From Gemmatimonadota bacterium (GTDB lineage: Bacteria; Gemmatimonadota; Gemmatimonadetes; Gemmatimonadales; Gemmatimonadaceae), in the NCBI GenBank assembly GCA_028287205.1, contig JAQBQC010000115.1, positions 1 through 6,207 on the forward strand: a DNA stretch of 6,207 bases, written 5' to 3'. The stretch's first letter is position 1. Each line of letters begins with the position of its first letter. The translations under genes were made by a program, and so were the position numbers. Shown piece by piece: positions 1-5,368 of the stretch. The notes beneath the pieces are model-generated. The model worked only from the letters and a program-made list of their open reading frames with translations, was not told the DNA's origin and searched no databases.

Positions 1-684
1 TCGAAGGCGCAGAACGTGATCGAGATCGGCGGCAACTCGCTGGCGGCGGTGTCCAACGCCAACGCCCGCGTCGTCAATCCCGCGCTCTCGCTGATCTTCT
101 CCACCGCGCTCGGCAAGTTCAATCTGACGTCGTTCCTCGACGCCTTGCAGGAAGTCCGGCTCGCCGACGTTCAGGCGGAGCCGAGCATCGTGACGCTCGA
201 CAATCGCAAGGCCGAGATCCTCTCGGGTGAAGAGACGCCGATTCGAATCATCGACATCGGATCGCTCAGCCAGGGCGGAACGTCGGCGCAGGCGCCACGC
301 GCAACGGTGTCGTTCAAGGAGACCGGTATCATCCTCACGGTCACGCCGCACATCACGAACAACCGCAAGATTCTCATGACCCTGCACGCCGAGCGCTCGC
401 AGCTCCAGGCCGCAGCGTCTGATCTCGGCTACACCTTCCTCAAGCAGCGCGCCGACAACGAGCTCCTCGTCGGCGACGGCGAGACGGCCGTGATCGGCGG
501 ACTCACCGTCACCTCGGTGACGCAGTCGAAGGTCGGCATTCCGCTCCTCGTCGATCTGCCGTTCATCGGCAAGCTGTTCGGCGAAACGCGCACCGAAGAA
601 GACAAGAACGACCTCCTGATTCTGGTTACGCCGCACATCGTCGATGAAGGCGAGAAGCTCGGCGCTCCCGGTAGCGACCGTTAA
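1..684 (+). CDS. pilQ: Type IV pilus secretin PilQ, C-terminal part (5' end outside window)
   Basis: This is the C-terminal 227 residues of an outer-membrane secretin, the multimeric gated pore through which a type IV pilus (or a type II secretion substrate) passes. The frame is open from base 1 (SKAQNVIEIGG), so the gene begins upstream and the GTG at 16 is only an internal codon. Secretin-domain hallmarks are visible. There is a strand resembling EPSIVTLDNRKAEILSGEE (about residues 60-78 of the fragment), then a TGIILTVTPHI strand. The late signature is VGIPLLVDLPFIGKLFG (about 178-194), followed by the closing strand DLLILVTPHIV. The last dozen residues are a short hydrophilic tail. PilQ and GspD share this domain. 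I prefer PilQ because of the neighbouring aro genes and the general layout, but the distinguishing N-terminal domains lie outside the window. Certain as a secretin, moderate for PilQ. Confidence 0.9.
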   Translation, partial: SKAQNVIEIGGNSLAAVSNANARVVNPALSLIFSTALGKFNLTSFLDALQEVRLADVQAEPSIVTLDNRKAEILSGEETPIRIIDIGSLSQGGTSAQAPRATVSFKETGIILTVTPHITNNRKILMTLHAERSQLQAAASDLGYTFLKQRADNELLVGDGETAVIGGLTVTSVTQSKVGIPLLVDLPFIGKLFGETRTEEDKNDLLILVTPHIVDEGEKLGAPGSDR

Positions 685-703
685 TCCGCTGAGACCCGAT
701 CAT

Positions 704-3163
704 ATGAATCCCATCTCCGCACGACTCGCGCTCTCTCCAGCGCGCCGCCTCGCAGCGGCCGCCGTCGGTCTGGCCGTCGTCGCCATCCTCGGCGCGTGCG
801 GTGAGGGGAGCGGTTCTACCTGCGCCACCTGCGACACGGGCCGGCCAGTAGTCACGCTCTCGGAAACGTCGACCACCGACTCGTCGATCGCGATCTCCAC
901 CCACGCGTCTGACAACCTCGGGCTGCTCACGGTTCACACGCGGGTCAGCGCGGCGGGAATCTCCGGCGGCTTCGACACGACGTTCAACAGCGCCGTGACC
1001 TCGGTTGACATTCCGTCCACCATTCAGATTCCGTCCAGCGTTCCCATTGGGACGCCGATTACCGTGATCGCAACGGCCATGGACGGCGCGCATAACGCTG
1101 CCCATCCGGACACGCTCGTGCTGCACTCGGGCGGGGGCGCCGCCGCAGCGGTGATCCTCACCAATCCGCACTCCACCGACACCGCCGTCGTCGGCTTCAC
1201 GCTCGCGATCGCGGTGAGCGGCAAGGCGCCCGCGAAGGTGAAGTCGCTCGGCTATATCGCCTCGGGTGTCTTCGCGACGCCGGTGCGCGACTCCATGATC
1301 TTCTCGAGCCCGCTGCTGGACTCGATCGCGCTCGACACCGCGCTCAGCCTCGTCGGAGCAAGCACGGGAACGCTCACGATCACGCCGTTCATGATCGACT
1401 CGCTCGGCCGCCAGACGCTCGGCGCTCCGGTTTCGCTGTTCGTCACGAACGTCGTGCCGACCAACACGATTCCGGTGGTCGACTTCCAGATCGCATCGCG
1501 CATCGAAGCACGCGACACGATTCACGTCGAAGCACGCGATCGCTCGGGGATCACGTGGATCGGCTATGAAGTGCGCAACCTTCCCAGCGGCACGCTGTTC
1601 TTCTCGGCGGACTCGGTGGCGGTACCTGCGAACACCAGCTCGACGACGCACACCTTCAAGATGAATCTGCCCGTCACGACGTTCCCGACGTCGCTTCAGG
1701 TGCAGGCATTCGCACGCAACGCAAACACGCGAGACTACGCACGCAAGCCGGTTGGCAATGCTGGCGTGATCCGCACGGATACGGTGGTCGTCGTCGCAGG
1801 GCTCACCACGCCGCTCGCGGCTGGTGGACTCGTCGCCGATGCCCTCTATCACGCGCCCACCAACAGCATCTATCTCAGCAACATCGAGCGGAACGAGCTC
1901 GACGTCTTCAATCTCGGCGACTCGACGTTCCACACGCCGATCCAGGTGGGCTCGCGTCCGTGGGGTCTCGCGGCGTGGCCGCGCGATCGCGACGGCACCA
2001 TGGGTGATACGCTGCTCGTGGCGAACTCCGGCGGAACGCTGATCAGCTACGTCAACACGAACACGCAGCGCGAAGTCTATCGTTATCCGCTGCCGATCCT
2101 GCTCGCGCAGACGGTGACGTCCACCACCGGCTCCAACGGTGTGCTGACGGAAACGATCACCGACTACGTCTTCAGCGATCGTCCACAGTATCTGGCATCG
2201 ACTTGCGCGGGGAGCCTCGTACCGGGCTCGCCGTGCGGCAACGTGGTGCTCGTCTACACGACCACGCCTACCGCCGGACAGTCCGTTCCGTTCGTCAACG
2301 ACGGTACAGTGCGGTGGGAAAATCTCCAGACACACGAGTCGCACTTCTTCTTCGAGCAGGCGATGGGTCAGTCCGCCGATACGAAGGACACGCTCCAGAT
2401 CCAGCGCTTCGCGGCGCAGGGCGTTGGACTCACCAAAACGATCGTCCCCTTCCGTCAGGGGCCCTTCGTCACCGGCACCGACACGTCCTTCTACTCGATC
2501 GTGATCAAGATTCCGGCACTCGGCTTCCGCGACACCACCTACGCACGCAACTCCGGCAACTTCCGGCGAGCGGTGCTCGGTGAGGGTGGCGCAGCCGGCG
2601 GCACGGGCTCGCAGCCAAACAGCCGCGCAATCCTGTATGATGTGACACAGGGGCTGGTCACCACCTTCAGCGACAAGGGCCATACATACGGCCTGCCGAT
2701 CGGCGATATCGATGCGGGCGTCTCCGGCTCGTTCCTCGTCACAGACTTCATCGCGAACACCTCGACTCCGGTCACGGGTGTGGCGATCAACTTCGACGGT
2801 GAGCTCGCCGGTGTTCGCGCAGACTCCACCTACCTCTTCGACAACACGCTTCGCCTTCAGGGCATGCTCCAGACTTCGGCCGGCAATGCGGGGATCGACT
2901 TCCACCCGTCCAACGCCGGTATCCCTCTACCTGGTCCAACCGGCGGCACGCACCTCTTCTTCGCGGCGTCGAACCAGCCGCAGGTCGAGGTCTACAACAC
3001 GAACTTCTACGCCCGCTGCCTCGTGGTCCCGACTCGCGATCCCGTAATTGGTCCGATCAAGTCCGCTCCAACGGGCGGCGGTAATATCGTACTCGTCGGC
3101 GCGACGGCACACGGCGTCGTGATTCTCCGGGTGACGGCGGCGCAGCTGACAGCCTGCTCGTAA
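704..3163 (+). CDS. Large predicted lipoprotein with Ig-like stretches and a C-terminal beta-propeller-like half
   Basis: I do not recognise this 819-residue protein as a named family. The ATG at 704 is chosen because it gives a clean lipoprotein signal: Arg-containing n-region, hydrophobic core AAAAVGLAVVAIL and lipobox LGAC with Cys32. The frame is open from an ATG at 644, but that start would overlap the secretin gene by 41 bases and put 20 extra residues ahead of the signal. After Cys32 comes a Gly/Ser linker with a CxxC pair (Cys40, Cys43). About residues 45-370 are Thr/Ser/Val-rich beta stretches, probably three Ig-like or beta-sandwich units. From about residue 375 a blade-like segment appears (NSIYLSNIERNELDVFNLGD, then VGSRPWGLA at 415), resembling YVTN/NHL propeller repeats. 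Later blades are less regular. Cys501/Cys511 and Cys772/Cys818 are possible disulfides. It starts 19 bases after the secretin stop, so it is probably cotranscribed and anchored in an envelope membrane. A role in pilus assembly or adhesion is only inferred from position. Confidence 0.85.
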   Translation: MNPISARLALSPARRLAAAAVGLAVVAILGACGEGSGSTCATCDTGRPVVTLSETSTTDSSIAISTHASDNLGLLTVHTRVSAAGISGGFDTTFNSAVTSVDIPSTIQIPSSVPIGTPITVIATAMDGAHNAAHPDTLVLHSGGGAAAAVILTNPHSTDTAVVGFTLAIAVSGKAPAKVKSLGYIASGVFATPVRDSMIFSSPLLDSIALDTALSLVGASTGTLTITPFMIDSLGRQTLGAPVSLFVTNVVPTNTIPVVDFQIASRIEARDTIHVEARDRSGITWIGYEVRNLPSGTLFFSADSVAVPANTSSTTHTFKMNLPVTTFPTSLQVQAFARNANTRDYARKPVGNAGVIRTDTVVVVAGLTTPLAAGGLVADALYHAPTNSIYLSNIERNELDVFNLGDSTFHTPIQVGSRPWGLAAWPRDRDGTMGDTLLVANSGGTLISYVNTNTQREVYRYPLPILLAQTVTSTTGSNGVLTETITDYVFSDRPQYLASTCAGSLVPGSPCGNVVLVYTTTPTAGQSVPFVNDGTVRWENLQTHESHFFFEQAMGQSADTKDTLQIQRFAAQGVGLTKTIVPFRQGPFVTGTDTSFYSIVIKIPALGFRDTTYARNSGNFRRAVLGEGGAAGGTGSQPNSRAILYDVTQGLVTTFSDKGHTYGLPIGDIDAGVSGSFLVTDFIANTSTPVTGVAINFDGELAGVRADSTYLFDNTLRLQGMLQTSAGNAGIDFHPSNAGIPLPGPTGGTHLFFAASNQPQVEVYNTNFYARCLVVPTRDPVIGPIKSAPTGGGNIVLVGATAHGVVILRVTAAQLTACS

Positions 3164-3270
3164 CCTCGCACTCGTAGTAAGCTTTCCCGACCGCCCGTCG
3201 CGATCTGCGACGGGCGGTCGTACTTTATCCATCATTCTCAGCGCGCTCGTCGTCTCCTCGAACACTCCAC
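3164..3270 (+). other. Intergenic region between lipoprotein gene and aroC
   Basis: This 107-base spacer contains the strong hairpin described separately and then a pyrimidine-rich stretch just before the aroC ATG. I see no convincing -35/-10 pair between the hairpin and aroC, and no purine-rich ribosome binding site. The bases just upstream of the ATG read like the complement of a Shine-Dalgarno (CTCCTC). aroC may therefore be translated from a short or leaderless message. Confidence 0.6.
3188..3230 (+). terminator. Rho-independent-type terminator hairpin after the lipoprotein gene
   Basis: Bases 3188-3201 and 3207-3220 form a perfect 14-bp GC-rich inverted repeat (CGACCGCCCGTCGC and its complement) with a 5-base loop GATCT. 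The following bases TACTTTATCC are only modestly T-rich, so termination strength is uncertain. It lies 24 bases after the lipoprotein stop and 50 bases before aroC, exactly where the end of the pil-linked transcript would be expected. The arms are symmetrical and there is an A-rich run (AGTAAGC) on the other side, but no minus-strand gene abuts it. Confidence 0.8.
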
Positions 3271-4470
3271 ATGCTTCGTTTCACCACCGCCGGTGAATCC
3301 CACGGGCCCGCACTCGTCTCGATTCTCGAGGGAATGCCGGCCGGCCTCGCGCTCCTCGCCGCTGATGTCGACGTCGACCTCGTGCGGCGGCAGCAGGGCT
3401 ACGGCCGTGGCCGACGCATGCAGATCGAGCAGGACGCCGTGCAGTTCCTCTCCGGCGTTCGCGCCGGCGAGACGCTCGGCTCACCGATCGCGATGCTCAT
3501 TCCGAATCGCGACTGGAAGAGCTGGACCGAGATCATGGACTCCGCGCCGCGCGAGGGAGATCCCGCGCCGCGCAAGCGCAACGTCACTCGCCCGCGTCCC
3601 GGACACGCCGATCTCTCGGGCGTGTTCAAGTACGACCGCGACGACGCGCGGGACATTCTCGAGCGGGCCTCGGCGCGCGAGACTACGGCGCGCGTCGCGG
3701 CCGGCGCGATCTGCAGAAAATTTCTCCGCGACTTCGGCATCTCCGCGGGCAGCCACGTGATCCACCTCGGCGGCATCGATGCCGCGCGCCCCGACGTCCT
3801 CCCCGCGGATCTCAACGCCGCAGTCGATGGCTCGCCGCTTCGCACGCTCGATGCGAGTGCGGAGCAGCGCATGATCGAGCGCATCGATGCGGCGAAGAAG
3901 GAAGGGAATACGCTCGGCGGAATCGTCGAGGTGATCTGCGACGGCGTTCCAGTGGGACTCGGCTCGCACGTGTCGTGGGACCGCAAGCTCGACGGCCGGC
4001 TCGCGGCCGCGATCATGTCGATCCCCGCGGTGAAGGGCGTCGAGATCGGCATCGGCTTCGAGTCGTCGCGACGCCCCGGCTCCGAGGTGCACGACGAGAT
4101 CGAGCTGCATGCGAACAGCGCGCGCACCGGGAACGTGAAGCGCCGCACGAATCGCGCGGGCGGTCTCGAAGGCGGGATCACCACCGGCGAGCAGCTCGTC
4201 TTGCGCGTGGGAATGAAGCCGATCTCCACACTGATGCGCCCGCTCGGAACCGTCGATTTCGCGACGTCCACGCCCGCCGCGGCCACCGCCGAAAGGAGTG
4301 ATGTCACGGCCGTGCCTGCGCTCGGTGTGATCGCCGAGGCGATGGTGTGCTTCATCGTCGCGCAGGCGATGCTCGAGAAATTCGGCGGCGATTCCCTGGC
4401 CGAGACGAAGAGAAATCACGACGCCTACGTCGCTCACATTGCCGGACGGATCCACGAGCGAGACGAGTAG
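3271..4470 (+). CDS. aroC: Chorismate synthase
   Basis: Chorismate synthase converts 5-enolpyruvylshikimate-3-phosphate to chorismate by trans-1,4 elimination of phosphate. It needs reduced FMN and is the last step of the cytoplasmic shikimate pathway. The 399-residue length fits the longer bacterial type. Visible family motifs are the N-terminal GESHG with His11 (residues 8-12), the flavin-site region GYGRGRRMQIEQD (43-55) and RPGHADL with the second conserved His (His112). The signature RASARETTARVAAGAI follows (132-147), then NRAGGLEGGITTG (294-306) and the late signature RSDVTAVPALGVIAEAM (342-358). All expected regions are present and intact. The ATG at 3271 gives the standard N-terminus (LRFTTAGESHG), although no Shine-Dalgarno precedes it. 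The gene overlaps aroK by 32 bases, so the two are almost certainly one transcript with coupled translation. Confidence 0.97.
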   Translation: MLRFTTAGESHGPALVSILEGMPAGLALLAADVDVDLVRRQQGYGRGRRMQIEQDAVQFLSGVRAGETLGSPIAMLIPNRDWKSWTEIMDSAPREGDPAPRKRNVTRPRPGHADLSGVFKYDRDDARDILERASARETTARVAAGAICRKFLRDFGISAGSHVIHLGGIDAARPDVLPADLNAAVDGSPLRTLDASAEQRMIERIDAAKKEGNTLGGIVEVICDGVPVGLGSHVSWDRKLDGRLAAAIMSIPAVKGVEIGIGFESSRRPGSEVHDEIELHANSARTGNVKRRTNRAGGLEGGITTGEQLVLRVGMKPISTLMRPLGTVDFATSTPAAATAERSDVTAVPALGVIAEAMVCFIVAQAMLEKFGGDSLAETKRNHDAYVAHIAGRIHERDE

Positions 4471-4975
4471 CCCTCACGTCATCCTCGTGGGGCTGCCCGG
4501 CTCGGGGAAGTCGACCGTCGGGCGGCGGGTGGCGCGCAGGCTGGGCCGTCCATTCGTCGACTTCGACTCCGAGATCGAGCGCCGCGAGGGAAAGTCGGTC
4601 GCCCAGATCTTTGCCCAGGTAGGCGAGCCAGGGTTCCGGGCGCTCGAGCTGGCGCTCACGAAAGAGCTCGCTCAGACGAGCGGGATGATCCTCGCGCCCG
4701 GCGGTGGCTGGACTACAATACCCGGCGCAACGGCACTTTTACGCCCCCCGGCGCGTATGATCTACCTTCGGGTGAAGGCGGAAGTAGCGATAGGCAGGAT
4801 CTTGCGGGGACGGCGCATCCGGCCTTTGTTGCAGACTGCCGACCCGCTGGAAACGCTGAAAAAGCTCCTGGCAGAGCGGGAAGCAGGGTATTTACAGGCA
4901 GACCATGTGATTGACGTGGAAGTTGTTAAGTCACAACAACTTATAGCAACAATTGCCCGTCTTGCCCTGCCTTGA
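4439..4975 (+). CDS. aroK: Shikimate kinase
   Basis: Shikimate kinase phosphorylates the 3-hydroxyl of shikimate with ATP, the fifth step of the shikimate pathway. The 178-residue product is of normal size for this P-loop kinase. Motifs in order are Walker A GLPGSGKST (18-26), the shikimate-binding DFD (Asp41, Asp43), FRALE with Arg67 and Glu70, the GGG loop (88-90), the lid segment RPLL (128-131), and the late Arg147 with the ADHVIDV strand. The start is a TTG at 4439 inside the aroC end. It is the only usable start giving a complete N-terminus, since the next candidate (GTG at 4487) lies at the Walker A strand. No clear ribosome site precedes it, which fits translational coupling to aroC. 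A Trp directly after the GGG loop is not what I remember as typical. From about base 4715 the codon use shifts to A/T-ending codons (ATA, TTA, ACA, CAA) unlike aroC. aroK and aroL products cannot be told apart here. Confidence 0.94.
   Translation: MPDGSTSETSSPHVILVGLPGSGKSTVGRRVARRLGRPFVDFDSEIERREGKSVAQIFAQVGEPGFRALELALTKELAQTSGMILAPGGGWTTIPGATALLRPPARMIYLRVKAEVAIGRILRGRRIRPLLQTADPLETLKKLLAEREAGYLQADHVIDVEVVKSQQLIATIARLALP
4920..4942. repeat. 8-bp perfect inverted repeat near the 3' end of aroK
   Basis: AAGTTGTT (4920-4927) and AACAACTT (4935-4942) are exact complements separated by 7 bases (AAGTCAC). It lies inside the coding end of aroK, in a low-GC stretch unlike the rest of the window. 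The weak, AT-rich stem is not followed by a T run, so a terminator is unlikely. An operator-like binding site or chance are both possible. Confidence 0.5.
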
Positions 4976-4988
4976 CACCAGGAGTAGC

Positions 4989-5129
4989 TTGCCAAAGTGG
5001 CGCTGGAACGAACGTGGTAAGTCCTTTGTTTTTAATATATTCCGCGATTGGATACGATTCGCGGTGATTTTGTGGCGATGGCGCGCGGCAATCGTTGATA
5101 GTGGGCAGCCGCGCCCTCGGGAGACTTAA
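4989..5129 (+). CDS. Possible 46-residue small ORF between aroK and smg (weak)
   Basis: A TTG at 4989, four bases after an AGGAG (4980-4984), opens 46 codons ending in TAA at 5127-5129. That stop overlaps the smg ATG as TAATG, an arrangement typical of translational coupling. The product would be basic and aromatic, with a hydrophobic middle (FNIFRDWIRFAVILWRWR) that might associate with membrane. Against it, only 26 of 46 codons end in G or C, much lower than the flanking genes, the start is TTG, and I recognise no family. It does not resemble the missing N-terminal half of Smg. Treat it as a candidate only; it may simply be open by chance inside a regulatory spacer. Confidence 0.25.
   Translation: MPKWRWNERGKSFVFNIFRDWIRFAVILWRWRAAIVDSGQPRPRET
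5026..5058 (+). promoter_or_regulatory. Candidate promoter region for smg-topA (weak)
   Basis: An AT-rich patch includes TTTAAT (5031-5036) and TATATT (5036-5041), each one mismatch from the sigma-70 -10 hexamer, and TACGAT (5053-5058). None has a good -35 at 16-18 bases. A TTTG at 5025-5028 could matter if the host uses promoters of the Bacteroidetes kind, but the spacing to TACGAT is long. This is the most promoter-like stretch ahead of smg and topA. The exact start site cannot be fixed by eye. Confidence 0.25.
5042..5064. repeat. 6-bp perfect inverted repeat upstream of smg
   Basis: CCGCGA (5042-5047) and TCGCGG (5059-5064) are exact complements around an 11-base centre. The repeat directly follows the AT-rich promoter-like patch, where an operator or a 5' leader hairpin could lie. 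Short arms make chance occurrence quite possible in GC-rich DNA. Confidence 0.4.
5119..5123 (+). promoter_or_regulatory. Ribosome binding site of smg
   Basis: GGGAG lies five bases ahead of the smg ATG at 5129 and fixes this start. It is the clearest Shine-Dalgarno ahead of any recognised gene in the window. aroC, aroK and topA lack an obvious one. Confidence 0.65.
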
Positions 5130-5365
5130 TGACATTCAGAGTGCTTGGACCGCACGAGCGGGGACGGTTCGCACCGGACGCCTGGGGGCATCTAATCGCC
5201 CTCAGTGGGTCAGGGCTGCTGTCCGCGGCCGAGTTGGAGCAGCTGATCGAGCGAGCGCTTCAGCAGATCGATGGCCGGATCGCAATCGACGACATTCGAG
5301 CGCTCATGGAAGGCGTTGGCTATCTCGATGATGGCCTCAACGGCGACAATGTGACGGTGCACTGA
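5129..5365 (+). CDS. smg: Smg/DUF494 family protein, half-length (C-terminal domain only)
   Basis: The 78-residue product matches the C-terminal half of the Smg (DUF494) family. FRVLGPHERGRFAPDAWGHL corresponds to the RIYTPEECERL... segment of E. coli Smg as I remember it. The following residues (LLSAAELEQLIERALQ, then IAIDDIRALMEGV) match the helix pair with the conserved IER and DD(L/I) features. The family is normally about 150-160 residues. The N-terminal half is absent, and I do not find it in any frame of the preceding spacer. The ATG at 5129 has a good ribosome site, so the short form appears genuine and not a misread start. Smg has no well-established function. Its placement immediately before topA, here 3 bases away across TGATAA, is seen in other bacteria and argues for correct assignment. 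It is probably cotranscribed with topA. Confidence 0.75.
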   Translation: MTFRVLGPHERGRFAPDAWGHLIALSGSGLLSAAELEQLIERALQQIDGRIAIDDIRALMEGVGYLDDGLNGDNVTVH

Positions 5366-5368
5366 TAA

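Larger units (their letters stand above)
4976..5128 (+). other. Low-GC intergenic region between aroK and smg
   Basis: This 153-base spacer is strikingly less GC-rich than the genes on either side. By hand count bases 4921-4980 are 45% GC and 4981-5040 are 43%, against about 73% for 4141-4200 in aroC. It contains a TTGACA hexamer at 4972-4977 (without a good -10 at the usual distance), an AT-rich patch at 5025-5041, a 6-bp inverted repeat at 5042-5064 and the smg ribosome site. It also holds a marginal 46-codon ORF listed separately. Confidence 0.7.

Noticed and set aside
644..703. Upstream ATG at 644 as the lipoprotein start
   Set aside because: It would place 20 residues before the signal peptide and overlap the secretin gene by 41 bases. 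The ATG at 704 gives a standard lipoprotein signal sequence.
2447..2461. Short CCCCT...AGGGG dyad inside the lipoprotein gene
   Set aside because: Arms of five bases in coding sequence with no associated signal; expected by chance.
626..2905. 759-codon open frame on the minus strand, antisense to the lipoprotein gene
   Set aside because: The product is Arg/Asp/Glu/Val-rich with no domain pattern, typical of the mirror frame of a GC-rich gene. The + strand frame has a signal peptide, lipobox and sensible beta-structure.
3452..3467. Perfect CCGGCG-TTCG-CGCCGG hairpin
   Set aside because: It lies within the aroC codons for SGVRAG, is not followed by a T run, and short GC palindromes are expected by chance at this composition.
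3399..4455. Two long minus-strand open frames opposite aroC
   Set aside because: aroC on the + strand carries all chorismate synthase signatures. The antisense products are low-complexity Arg/Ser/Ala-rich shadows.
4972..4977. Consensus TTGACA hexamer overlapping the aroK stop, as a complete promoter
   Set aside because: The bases 16-18 downstream (around 4994-5001, AAAGTGGC) do not resemble a -10 element, so it is not called as a promoter by itself.
5095..5331. 78-codon + strand frame overlapping smg
   Set aside because: It overlaps smg almost entirely in another frame, is Arg-rich, and lacks a ribosome site and family resemblance. The smg frame matches DUF494.
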